NCBI GenBank assembly: GCA_002104905.1
Contig: MCFE01000084.1
Location: forward strand, 1-64,000
Length of the DNA: 64,000 nucleotides
DNA from: Basidiobolus meristosporus CBS 931.73
Taxonomy: Eukaryota > Basidiobolomycota > Basidiobolomycetes > Basidiobolales > Basidiobolaceae
Direction: 5' to 3'
Shown piece after piece: positions 22,935 to 33,529 of the stretch. Under the pieces are notes generated by a model. That model ran no database searches, was not told the origin of the DNA, and worked only from the letters and a program-made list of their open reading frames with translations. Position 1 is the stretch's first letter; each line of letters opens with the position of its first letter. Both the position numbers and the translations under genes were made by a program.

Positions 22935-24155
22935 ATGTCACTTCCCGACCCCGCCAAACCACCCCTCATCACCTCGGGAGTACTGACTCGTATCTTTAGT
23001 TGCCCACAGTGCGAAGCTGTCTTCACCCACCCCGTCACTCTATCTTGCGGGTACACCCTATGTTTTCACTGCGTGCCTAGCAAATCCGAATTCTACAACC
23101 GCTTCACTTGTCCCATCTCGACGTGCCCTCGCAGAACGCATCCGGCGGGGGACTTGAAGGTAGATGTCCTGGTGTCGAGAGTCGCGGAGAAGGTGGCCTC
23201 TTTGGGCCCGGTCGGCCCTTCCAAGAGCCTCCCTGCCGGGGTTCTGCGCGACCTGTCGGTGGAGGTGGAGTGCCAGATATGTTTCAACCTTTTGTGGCAA
23301 CCCCTCACCACCATATGCGGACATACGTTTTGTAAACTGTGCCTCTTACGTTCACTGGACCACTACGACAGCTGTCCCATCTGCCGTCACCGGCTACCGG
23401 ACTACCAATTCTTTAACAACCACGTGCCGAACCGGACCATCTCCCGTTTCCTGGAGTGCTGCCTGCCGAACGAGTTGGAGACGAGGAGGGCGGCGTTGGA
23501 GACGGAAAAGAACGGGTCTGTCGACGAGGTCCCCTTGTTTATCTGCTCCCTGGTGTTCCCTCGGATGCGTTGCTTCCTACACATCTTCGAGCCGAGGTAC
23601 CGGCTGCTGATCCGGCGCTGTCTGGAGACCGAGAAGAAGCGTTTCGGCATGGTACTGCCCGGAGTGAACGACACCGTCATGATGAGCTACGGAACGATGC
23701 TGGAGGTGAAGTCGTACGAGGTGTTACCCGACGGGCGTTTGCTTATCGAGGCGGTCGGGGTGGATCGGTTTCGAGTGCTTAATTACGAGAATCATGACGG
23801 GTACTTCCAGGGCCGGGTGGAGCTCGTGGAGGACACCGACTCATCCGCCTCCTTCCAGGATTCCCCCGCGCTGCACGAGCTGCTGAGGACGATCAGGGAA
23901 TTTATCGACCACCTAAGGACCGGCTCCGCCCCCTGGCTAAACCAACGGTTGGACTCCACGTACGGTGCCATGCCCACCGATCCCACCGAGTTCTCCTTTT
24001 GGGCGGCCAGCATTCTGCCCATAGACGAGTATCAGAAGTATCACCTCCTGACCCTCACCTCCACCCAAACCCGGCTCTCCACCATCGCCCAACTCACCGC
24101 GCAGTTGAAGGAGCGTTGGTGGTTCTCGTTCGGAGGCTTCTGTAATATTTTGTGA
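22935..24155 (+). CDS. Two-RING plus LON-domain protein (CrgA/LONRF-like ubiquitin ligase)
   Basis: A single exon encodes 406 aa. A first RING-like module uses C23, C26, C38, C43, C46, C59 and C64, but the position of the usual ligand histidine is Y40. A second, canonical C3HC4 RING spans residues 113-150 (C113-x2-C116, C128-G-H130, C133-x2-C136, C147-PI-C150). From about residue 199 to 395 comes a LON N-terminal substrate-binding domain, beginning VPLFICSLVFPRMRCFLHIFEPRYR. The Lon ATPase and protease parts are absent, so it is not a protease. Proteins of this layout include animal LONRFs and the Mucor regulator CrgA, which act as E3 ligase-type regulators; the substrate here is unknown. GC- and CpG-rich coding DNA contrasts with the flank. 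The stop TGA is at 24153. Confidence 0.88.
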   Translation: MSLPDPAKPPLITSGVLTRIFSCPQCEAVFTHPVTLSCGYTLCFHCVPSKSEFYNRFTCPISTCPRRTHPAGDLKVDVLVSRVAEKVASLGPVGPSKSLPAGVLRDLSVEVECQICFNLLWQPLTTICGHTFCKLCLLRSLDHYDSCPICRHRLPDYQFFNNHVPNRTISRFLECCLPNELETRRAALETEKNGSVDEVPLFICSLVFPRMRCFLHIFEPRYRLLIRRCLETEKKRFGMVLPGVNDTVMMSYGTMLEVKSYEVLPDGRLLIEAVGVDRFRVLNYENHDGYFQGRVELVEDTDSSASFQDSPALHELLRTIREFIDHLRTGSAPWLNQRLDSTYGAMPTDPTEFSFWAASILPIDEYQKYHLLTLTSTQTRLSTIAQLTAQLKERWWFSFGGFCNIL

Positions 24156-24540
24156 CCGGGGCGATCGTGGGTGACCGAGGATTCCTCCACCCACCGGCGA
24201 CTCGCCCTCCCCCCCACATTAGATCCCCCCATCCAACTGTACCATATCTAACCCGAATGTACACCCTCTCCCGGTGCCAGATTTCCATGTAGAACCAAGT
24301 CCCTCTCACCTTACCTAGCGCGTGGAATCAAGTGTATGTGGATGTGCTCTCATCTCATCTTTCCTCGCCTTCCCGCGTCCCTGGTCCCTTCTGGATGCCA
24401 CTCACCCGCGCCCAAATGGGCCTATCGGGCTGGTGGCAACCCTTTGGAGAGATCTTTCCAACAAATAAACCCCCTTGCTTCTCCTCTATCTAGGTGGAGA
24501 TCTCTAGGTAAGTGGGAGCCACTTTGGGATTGATTGACTT
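24156..24540. other. 3' flank of the RING/LON gene and compartment boundary
   Basis: CpG dinucleotides are frequent up to about 24430 and then cease. No gene is seen. This is where gene-bearing DNA meets the transposon-rich block. Confidence 0.6.
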
Positions 24541-25068
24541 TAGGTTGTTGGGGAAGCCTAGTTGGTGGTTCCAACATCCCTCCAAGACCAAATGCCCCTC
24601 TACCCATCATCCAATCCATCTTTACTCTGGGCTGCACACTGCCATGGAGCCATGGATTGCAGCCATCAAAATCTGGCCTGGAGATTCTGTACTCCCCACT
24701 CCTTGGTGGAAGAGGAGCTGATGTGGATTGTATCCTGTGGGTCTGGGCCACACATGATGTCAACACTGCAACAAATCTCCTCTTTTGAGGTCAGACACTT
24801 CTCTTACAGTGCACCTGTTCTTGTTGAGTGGTCACCACAGGGAATTCAGCTGCTTCAATTGCCCATCATGCTCCTTCCTCCCCATGTGGTTAACTGCAAG
24901 CATGGGGCCTGACTGAAGCATTGGTGTTTGGCACACATCCAAGTCAGTATGGGTTGTGTCTGGTACACTGATACTTTGCATATCACCAAACCTCTTTGTG
25001 CCATCAACTACACTGATATATGTTATCAGCCCAGACCAACTAATATCACTTTTGTGCTACATGTATTC

Positions 25069-25621
25069 CCTAATAGAAATCTCAGAGTTGAAACTGATTG
25101 GATTTTTAGCTGATATTCAGCTGGTATTCCACTGGTGTCTCCACTTCAAACTTTCAGTTGCAATGTTTGGTAGAAGTACTGAGGGTATGATTACCAAGTT
25201 TGGTATGAGCATTAGTTGGCCTAGTCTCCCCTGGGAAGGATGTCTGCTTGTCTGCTGTGAAGCAAGTGCTTGAGATACCAATAGTTGTCACTGTTGGGAA
25301 AGTTGTAACTCAGCTGATATCATGATGGTATTTTGCTGGCCTTTTCTGAGTTTCTTTTCTTAGCAATCCCTAGAGTAGCCAAAGTAAAAGGCCCACCTAT
25401 CTCTGTTGGGTAGACATGCAGATATATTTTTCAGGAGGAGACTAAACCAACCTGGACCATATCAAATTTGGTAAAAAGTAGCCCCCTACTTCCACCAAAA
25501 ATTGCTACTCAAAATTTCAAGGAAAGACACCACTGAGAACTGGTTAAATACCATTCAAATACTAGCAGAATACCAGTTGAAAATCAGATGAATTCCAAGA
25601 TTGAGATTTTTCTTAGGGATA
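25069..25621. mobile_element. Foldback-type element with long inverted arms
   Basis: The left arm (about 25069-25340) and right arm (about 25400-25621) are imperfect inverted copies. For example CCAAGTTTGGTATGAGCAT on the left corresponds to the reverse complement of 25450-25475, and both ends carry CCCTAA-AAATCTCA type termini. The roughly 60-bp centre holds no ORF. A single-arm relative is at 7327-7640. It is probably a non-autonomous DNA transposon; its class is unknown. Confidence 0.7.
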
Positions 25622-25929
25622 TATCACATTGTTTTCACCAAATGATTTATTGCACATGAATATAGTACTTATAGCTTTATATGGTCTTGGCAAAACAAGC
25701 ATATGGGATACATCTATCAAGTACATGTGCACAAGGTTTGGGGCTACTTGGAAAGCTCTAAGAAATATCATGATATGGGGACCTGATGTTCTGATGAAAG
25801 TACTTCAAGTTAACCCCAACAGGGGATATGGTCTAAGTTCTCTAAGATTTGTGTGTAATGCTCTAAGTGACTAGGCTAGGTGGGTATTCAGGTGTAATAT
25901 GAAATTTGCAACACTCCTACTCAGCTAAG
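25622..25929. other. AT-rich stretch, nothing recognised
   Basis: An 81-codon plus-strand frame (25629-25874) has no recognised motif. Confidence 0.35.
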
Positions 25930-26340
25930 TATTCATGTCAACTAGTGCTACATATGTTCAAAGATTCTTAGGTTTGTCTTTTGCTAACGGTGTGCTAGAT
26001 ATGCTACAAATTGTCTAATCTGTAGGACAATAAGCAAAGTTAGCAAAATCAATCTCTATAACTCTCCATATGAAATGATATCAAATATCTATGTGCTTAG
26101 TAGTAGCATGAAAAGTAGAGCTTCTACATAATTGTATACCTTCTTGGTTAAGCAAAAATAATGTAGTGGGGGCTCTTTGACATAGACCCAAGTCCTCAAA
26201 AGGTGCCATTACCTATGCTGAAGCTCTTATATTTACACATAGAATTGGTTTTACTATGGGGGATTATCAGTTGTAGCTCTTGCCAAGTGTACTGACCTAC
26301 AAAAGTCCCTATGCCCACAACCAAGACTAAGCCCAATCCC
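25930..26340 (-). pseudogene. Ty1/copia RNase H remnant
   Basis: On the minus strand a broken frame reads a copia RNase H end: a NQEGIQL block, then FHATTKHIDI followed by YHF, then a YCPT-like block and an LAKDK end. These match the conserved order in copia elements (NQ-hinge, HARTKHIDIRYHF, CPT, TKPL). Several stops interrupt it. No LTR is attached. Confidence 0.75.
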
Positions 26341-27479
26341 ACACTTAACAAGTAACTTCATTAAAACTCTCCATTCAATCAGTATTTCTGCCCTTATGCG
26401 CTTTTTCAAAGCCTTTGGCAGGAACCCCACAGCTTTATGCCTTTGTTTATTTACCAGTGCCTTCCATCTTGGTCTGCAGCTGGTACTGCAAGGTTTGATA
26501 CCTCATCTGCCAGTCTTTGCAATAAATCCTTGTAATATTTGAGTGAATTTTCTTCAGTGCTGCTCCCAAAGCAGAGCTGCAACCTTGTGTTGTGGCTATT
26601 AATGTTTCAATATTCCACTGTAGTTATTGTGATAGTCTACTGGACTTGTTCAATTGTGCCAGGCCAGGGTGTGCGGCACAATCCATGGTTCTTAAGAACA
26701 ATCAGGCGCAATATTTTAGCTACTGGTAGGCAGGATTGCTCTTGGACAATTTTGCACTATGTAGGATGATCCTGCACACTATGGCACAGTCTGACACAAT
26801 GAGGTTGGCACAGATGATTGCGCCAACTTCTAATGTTTGTATCACATGCACAATAGGATACTGCTATTATGTTAGGCAAAATCCAGTATTTGGATATGTT
26901 TCTTTAATGTAAATGGAAATAAATGCATATCAAATTATAAACTACACTGATACTTACCATTTTGGTCACCATCACTCCAGTTGGATGGTATCTCCATGGT
27001 TAATTGATCCAAAAGTATCCTGAAGCTGTCAGCCCCCAACTGGCTGTTTGACCCATACACAAGCTACCTGATTTGCCATCAAATATCTCATTTTGCCCAC
27101 TGAGCAAGTAAACACCAGATCCTAGCAATTGGACAAGGTGTCATAGATAGCACACATCCAATCAAATATGTGCAAAGCAGATCAAATGGCTGCACTGGTG
27201 TTACAGATGATGTATATATATGCAGGGTGTTTATTTATAGGGGTTCTGTATCAAATGTGAGACAGCTGTGATATGACCTATGTCAAAAATCTAGTAAGCA
27301 CTGATCTGCAATGGCCTGATTTAGATTGCAAAAAAATGAGTTATTTGTATCATGATAAAAAATAGCAATTCAATGCAATTGCATCATCTTCTAGGTTTTT
27401 TTGCACAGGGATTACTACCAAAGGATTTGGTGGTGAATCACTTTGCACACCTACACTACTTCCTTGTTGAATATCATCT

Positions 27480-28651
27480 TGGCTACTTGTCTATTTTTAG
27501 TCAGTATTTTGCCTCCTAGCTGATGAGTGCAATGCTGCAGGTTGACTACACATAATTGCTCTGGATGATGCTACCAAACCAGCCTGCAGTGCTACATGCT
27601 GACATGTTCTGTTACTAGCCATAGGCTCTGGTGGTGGGGGCACTTCATGGGGGTCATTATCAGTCAGTTCACCAGAAGTAACTTGCTGATGGTCAGGAGT
27701 AATGGCATGTGCATGCACAACTTGATGTGTAGACATAGCCCATAGCTGAGTTCAATGTGATGCCACTTATTGACACAACTTGGCCTGCTCCAGTGGACTT
27801 GTGTCTAAATGAGCAGTTTGGAAGTTCTGGTAGTTTTGCTCTGAAGCATGCACATTGACTCAATGTGGGATGCTCTTGTGAAGGGTGTTGGTGTAGTCTG
27901 CACTGACATGTGCCAGCTTGCTGAGGTTGCAAAAGATTGTAAAGAATCCAGCAAGGTGTGCTGGTACAATCTGGACACTGTTGCTTGTGGTCTGTATTAT
28001 TTCTCTTGAAGCTCACCTTCCAATTCCTCAAGGTATTCACTTACCCTCTGTCTGATACTTTGAAACTGTTGCCTGAATGAGTCCTGTGTATATTGCTCTT
28101 GGAAGCCACTTAGCCCTACCAATATATCACATAGTACATAAGTCATTTGAGGCAAAAACTCATTCAATATCTCTTAGGTTCCCACAGTTGAGGCACAATG
28201 GATGTATCCAGCCCATACTGAATAAATTGCACCCAAAATTGTTCCTGCACAGCTTCCTCATCAAATTCCCTCACTATTAGCTCATTCTTGATTTTATACT
28301 TGTCTTGTTATATATCTTCTTACATACATATGCTGGCATCTTGATGTAGAACTCATGCCACAGCTTTCTACTCAGGTTCTTCAATCTCTGTGGACTCTCT
28401 GAGGTATCCAGTTCTGCTAGCTTAATGAGTAGTGCCCAAATATCTATATGAAGGCTCATCATAGACACTTGGGCCATACTAAAATCACTTGGCAAAGACT
28501 CAAACAGATCCAACATTGACTTTTCTGGTCTGGACCATGCTTGTGAGCTTGGGGATGGGTTTTGTCTAGGTTGTACTAAAGATGAGTTGAGACTTGGTAT
28601 AGGGATCACAGTGCAGATTTGGATACTTATACAGTAGTATATTGGCATCAA
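27480..28651 (-). pseudogene. Harbinger ORF1 (accessory protein), copy A
   Basis: Minus-strand frames run from 28651 to about 27490 with frameshifts. The N-terminal part has a run SRPEKSMLDLFESLPSDF, then a helix-rich section with WALLIKLAELDTSE and LSRKLWHEFYIKM. The C-terminal half is rich in Ser, Gln and His. Copies B (50023-50985) and C (57675-58755) carry the same protein, so it is a genuine component of the element. PIF/Harbinger elements carry a second, often Myb-like, protein needed with the transposase; I do not see a clear Myb signature here, so the role is inferred from position. Confidence 0.6.
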
Positions 28652-28717
28652 TTATACGAAATATATACAAAAACTAATGAGATTGCTAAATTTTCCATAT
28701 ATTATGCATGATGCATC

Positions 28718-29840
28718 TTGGATTGCATTGACACAGATCAGATCACATCAATTCCAGATTTCCTATTTGATTATAGAAATGTGAGTAAAGAATTGATAAA
28801 AATACTAAGTTTATTGGAGGATGATTTTTGCATCATAATGATGGGATACATGGCAATTGATGGAGATCTATTCATAATGTATGGAAATCAGATAAATAAA
28901 GCCAATTGCACCAAATTGATTCAAATCACCTCAGCCCAATCACCTGCCAATTTCAATATGACTTGCTAATCTGAATAGTCATTTCTGATCAATCCCATCA
29001 CTACCACTGGATTTCCTTTTGACACATTTCAGGAGATCCATACCAAGTACTTTGAACCATCTACTCCAATCTAATCAAGGAGATCTCTAGTTAAGCTTCT
29101 CTGCTAATACAAGAACTATTGCCCTACAATGTTTCTTCCCACCATCCATGGCAACAAAAGTCCTAGAAGCTTTCATTCCCAGCTGACAGCAATGGAGAAC
29201 CACCTTGTAGAGGGTATGAATTGCATAGAGCAAGCTTGGAATACTAGGTTCAGAAGCTCTAATAGACTTCCATATCTCAGAATGTTCAGCAACAGGTTCT
29301 GTATAAGGAGTATTTTGGATACCTTTGCAGTGAGGATTAACAGACCTTCAGGAGGGCTGAGACACTTTTATTCTGGCAAGTACAATACACACTATGTGAA
29401 GTTTTAGGCACTGTCTGACATAGAGGGTAAAATCATCTGGCTTAGTGGGTCATTTTCTGGAAGTAGACATGCCAAAGCACCCTGAGTAGAATTGTCCAGA
29501 ATTCAGTAGAGGGGAGAAATGTACGGCAGACTTAGCCTATGTAGGAGAGGATTGTCAGAGATTAGGATGTGTTGCAGCATATAGGAAGCCAAGGAATAGT
29601 GTGCTTAGCAGGAAGCAGAAGCTCTATAATGGGATACTTAATCATGTCAGAGCGAGGGTAGAGCATACATTTGAATATCTGAAGCAAGTCAGCACACTGG
29701 CAGGTAAATACAGAGGAAAGTCATATATAGGAAAAACCAGCAGAATTGGTAAAGTAGTTAAGATACTTATTAGTGCACAGTATAGTAATACAAGAAGACA
29801 TCCACTGAGAGAAATGTGTCTGGAGCATTATGAAGAGTAA
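28718..29840 (+). pseudogene. PIF/Harbinger-type DDE transposase, copy A
   Basis: Plus-strand frames, broken by stops, read a DDE_Tnp_4-type transposase. The section ILDTFAVRINRP holds the first catalytic Asp in the usual DGT-like place. HFYSGKYNTHYVKF and a SGS-type block lead to the second Asp region, and AYVGEDC (about 29540) and RVEHTFEYLKQ (about 29655-29690) match the terminal third-acidic region. Conserved spacing and the H-x2-YLK helix are typical of Harbinger transposases. Stops near 29408 and 29490 mean it is inactive. Copy B has the same region split by a gypsy insertion. Confidence 0.78.
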
Positions 29841-30029
29841 ATATAGCAAGAAAAGCACCATTCTGAGCAATTTAGGTAAAATTGAGCAAAATTACAAGTA
29901 ACTATATGCTACCACTGGCATTATAGTAGAAGTTATAGTGCTAGATAGTGCCATAGAGTGCCAGATTGATTTGGCACTATAAACAGGCTGGCACTATGAG
30001 ACATTATCCAACAGAACAAGTCTACTGAT

Positions 30030-30845
30030 TTATTGATGCTATTGAATCTTCTGCTTGTTGAATCTGCACTCTGTCTACAATGCAGTACATGGTGACTGTA
30101 GTGAGCCTATTGCCTTTCCCTACAGACTCATCCACCTCACTAGAGTGTAACTCAACTGTCCATGCTTCTAACTACTGGGAAAGCAGTTGTTGTCTTCTTG
30201 GTAATTCTTGTAGGCTATTATAAAATTCAGCATGTTCTGGCTGGCAGCATTGGTTTGTGAGAACTGCAGCCTTTTTCTCACATTTCATGCCTCTAGCCTG
30301 GTTAGACCTTTGTCTCTTTGCCTTTATCTATATCATCATTAGCTCCTTCACCACTATTTAACTGAGTGCTTCTTATATTGTATTACATACTCTCATTAAT
30401 GGAAGCTGCACTGGTGCATTCATTTCTGACTGCTTGTCCCATATCAGTACTCCCCTGGCTTCCCAATAATTCTCTACCACATGTTTTGAGCCTTCAGCCC
30501 TGGTTGAGGCAAGCTTCAGAGGAAGCTGCAGGTTTTTATCACAGCACAGTACCACACTACCACTTTGACCAAGTGCTTCTTAAGCTAAACTACATTTCTC
30601 CCTTGATAAGTGCTGCACTGGTGCATTCATTTCAGCCTGTTTGTCCTTTGGTGCCCCTTTTCCAGCTATCTGACACTTTTCCTGCTTGTTTAGAGCTCTC
30701 AGCCTTACATGTGAGAGGTTGTTGTGAAAGCCACGGGGTTTTAATCATGACACCCTTGTTCTTCTGCCATCAATAGTGACTCCTATTCATGAGGTACTTT
30801 CCCAGTCTGGCAATGCTGGCCCAAATACTGATTGACTGTTAGCAT
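30030..30845 (-). repeat. Unclassified repeat R1, truncated copy
   Basis: Minus-strand reading gives Lys/Ser-rich frames that match, in the same order, those of 31915-32600. Both copies carry NECTSAA/MDAPAQ-like and DKGKGK-like blocks, and the segment near 30790-30830 matches 32590-32630. An internal duplication is visible (GTGCACTGGTGCATTC-like blocks near 30410 and 30610). It is cut off at 30846 by an LTR. The family is unknown. Confidence 0.5.
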
Positions 30846-31914
30846 TGTAGTAGGGTCACAGTGACACCCACTGACAGATGTGCTCATTCCTATATTTTCT
30901 ACTTCACTACTTCTCTACTACCTTTATTTTAGTTTTATCCCATTTGTCTTACCTGATCAGTAATATCCCATAAGTCAGTTAACTATCACACCTGCTTACC
31001 AATTGCATAAGTTATCCCCCACCTTATGTACAATTACTAGCAGTAAGTGCTGCTATATTAGGCAAGTATATGTGCCAGTACCAGTGACATATAATTGACT
31101 TGTGTCACCGTCCTTACCATTTCCATACTGTATATGGTATTTCTATGTTACACAGGTTTCAGAGTACTGACTCCTGAATGGTTGGATGTGCTGTGCCTCT
31201 TAGAACCTTCCAGCATCCACTTAGAACATTCTTAGGTCATTCTGATGTCATTAAGATTTCTATTGATATCAGGAACCTTCTGGAGCACCATGTTTAGTAA
31301 TCACTTAGCCAGTAAGTAAAGTATAAAAGGGAGGCTATCCCCCAACAATAAATCATCATCCCTTTATCAATGTACCAACTTGTTGATTATTGTGATCACT
31401 GCTACTTGCTGCTCCCTGAACTTCCAACCCCAGACCACAGGACACTCCAAGGAAACCAAGCTGACAGCCAACTGACCTTGGAGGCACTACTTGTGAGGAA
31501 TACTCTGAGTAGGTATCTTTTATTATATTTGATTCTTTCCCAAGTTTGTTCTTGTACAGGCAAAGATACTTTTCTGTCTTTGTGACTATTGACCACAGCT
31601 GCATTCTTATCAAGTCTCTGCTGGTGGAGTTTGCAGTTGTTTTGACTTTGGAAGCTTTAGTAAATTGTCATCCCCAAGGATGCTGAACCTAGCACATACT
31701 TTTGTTTAGAAGCCAACTAAGTTGGGGATTGTAGCTCAATAGTTTTCCCTTGACAAGCTTGTTGCTTTATTCCCCATCACATTAGATTAGAGACAGAACC
31801 CAAGTATTCCTAGCAAGCTTTTGCCAGAGGTTATTGCACCCAGTGAGCACCCCACACACAAAACACTTGAGAAGTGTTGGACATATATCTCCCTTGGACC
31901 TATACACCACCACA
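30846..31914 (+). mobile_element. LTR of family X (1,069 bp), plus orientation
   Basis: It starts TGTAGTAGGG and ends CACCACCACA. A TATAAAAGG promoter box lies at 31322-31330 with AATAAATC about 30 bp on, fitting an LTR promoter and leader. Two more copies lie at 38033-39103 (inverted) and 37981-40122 (split). It sits between two copies of repeat R1 and no internal region is attached, so it is probably a solo LTR. I find no clean target duplication. Confidence 0.8.
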
Positions 31915-33500
31915 GTGCAAGCTCTTGGTGTGCCTATTACTGTTCCAAAATTCCACCAAAGGCATTTTGATAGTCTTTCAAGTTCTTTATGTTGTAGGCT
32001 TCTCTGTCAGTGGGATCTCCATACTGCCAACAATGAAGGGTGTGGAGGCTGTAGTAGACAAATTGCCTATTTCTGCAAACTCATCTGACTTGCTGGAGTT
32101 AAGCTCAACTGGCTGCGTTTCCAACTCTTGTGAATACAGCTGTTTTGTTGTTGGTAATTCTTCTTGGGTATGAAGGGATTCAGTCTGTTCCAGGCTTGCA
32201 GCATTAATTGGCAAGAACTGCTGTTTTTTTGCATGCTTCCCTGTCTCAGGCTTGGGTAGATATTTTTCCCTTTACCTTTTCCTTTATCACTGCCAGGTAT
32301 TTCACTCAGCCATAGGTGCAAAGGCTCCTGTAAAAGCCGCTGGTTTTCATCACTGCCAGATCCTTCACTGCTACTTTGACTGAGTGCTTCTTGAGTGGTA
32401 CTATGCTTTTTCCTTGATAAATATTGCGCTGGTGCATCCATGTCTGCCTGCTTGGCCCTAATTGGCACATTTCCAGCTACTTGACATATCTTTGACACTT
32501 GTCTGGAGTGTTCAGCTCTTGGGGAAGCCACTACTTTTTAGTCATGGCACCCTTGTTCTTCTGCCTTTGATAGTTTCTGCTAACCTTAAGATACTTTCTC
32601 AGCATACCAATGCCGGCCCAGAATCTGTTTGCCTGTTTGAATCCAGGATAATGTTCATGGAGCCAGCCAAGTGCATTCTGCACGGCCTTGAACTCCTGAT
32701 GGTCCCATGGTATGCTGGCCTTAAGGTGATGGTGTGCTAGACTTCTGACAACCTCTTCAATATTAGTCAACTCTACATTATTGCATTCATTGGCTTCATG
32801 GATATTGAATGTCTTTAATTTTTAGGCTTTGCTATAAACACCACATTGTCTCACTCTCAGGCTATAATAGGTTCCTTTGTGGGCTTTATCCTTTGGCACT
32901 GTTGTTGTGCTTCAAAGATTGTAAAGTATTCCTATGCTGTTGCATTGTGAAATGGCTCAATTCTTGGCTGTGGCATTGAACTACTTGAGTTCCTTCTTTG
33001 CAGCAAATATTTATCATTCTCTACCTGGGATATTGATAGCTGTACACATATTATCTGCTCATCCTGTTTCTGAACTATTTACTGATTTCTCTGGTCCATT
33101 GCATCTATCCTATCAGCCACTGCACCTTATTGCTTCATTAATGCTTTTGTATGAGCAGATAACATACTTGCAAATATGGGCGGTGGTGATGTAATGACAG
33201 CTACTTATTGTTCTTCAGCTGAGGGTACTGCATTTGCTACATTCTCATCTGTCTGATCATAATGGTCAGCTTGTGGCTCTGCATAGGTTCTCAATTGCCT
33301 ACTTGACTGAGAGCCTGAGGAGTCTGCATTTTTACCTTTGGTGAGCACAATGTCAACATGGTCTTTTTTGGATGTACTTCCACTTGTAGCAATGAATGTC
33401 AAAGCAAGCTGTTGTCCAACCACTCTTCTGCTGCTGTCAGTGGTGGGGTTTGCTTGGGGACCAGACAACTGTGCTTTATTTTTTGACAGCATATATATGG
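31915..33500 (-). repeat. Unclassified repeat R1, longer copy with minus-strand ORFs
   Basis: Minus-strand frames at 33492-33205, 32770-32531 and 32531-32067 are longer than chance for AT-rich DNA. The middle one (79 codons) has a helix-rich section HHHLKASIPWDHQEFKAV and a basic end; the next carries a DKGKGKGKN run. The left part repeats at 30030-30845. It could be the coding part of an undescribed transposon. No catalytic motif was recognised. Confidence 0.4.
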
Positions 33501-33529
33501 AAGTAAGGCAAACTTGAGGGGAAATTGTG

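Larger units (their letters stand above)
26643..30022. mobile_element. PIF/Harbinger-like DNA transposon, copy A (complete ends)
   Basis: The element begins GACTTGTTC (26643-26651) and ends with its reverse complement GAACAAGTC (30014-30022), total 3,380 bp. The 5-bp sequence TACTG flanks both ends (26638-26642 and 30023-30027). Two genes point towards the outside of a central spacer: a minus-strand ORF1 and a plus-strand transposase. Both are decayed. The two-gene plan and the transposase motifs fit PIF/Harbinger; the 5-bp flank is longer than the 3-bp duplication usual for that superfamily. Confidence 0.75.

Noticed and set aside
24562-24912. 116-codon plus-strand ORF after the RING/LON gene
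   Set aside because: Overlapping frames of similar length exist on both strands, with no motif or codon bias; it lies in the CpG-free block.
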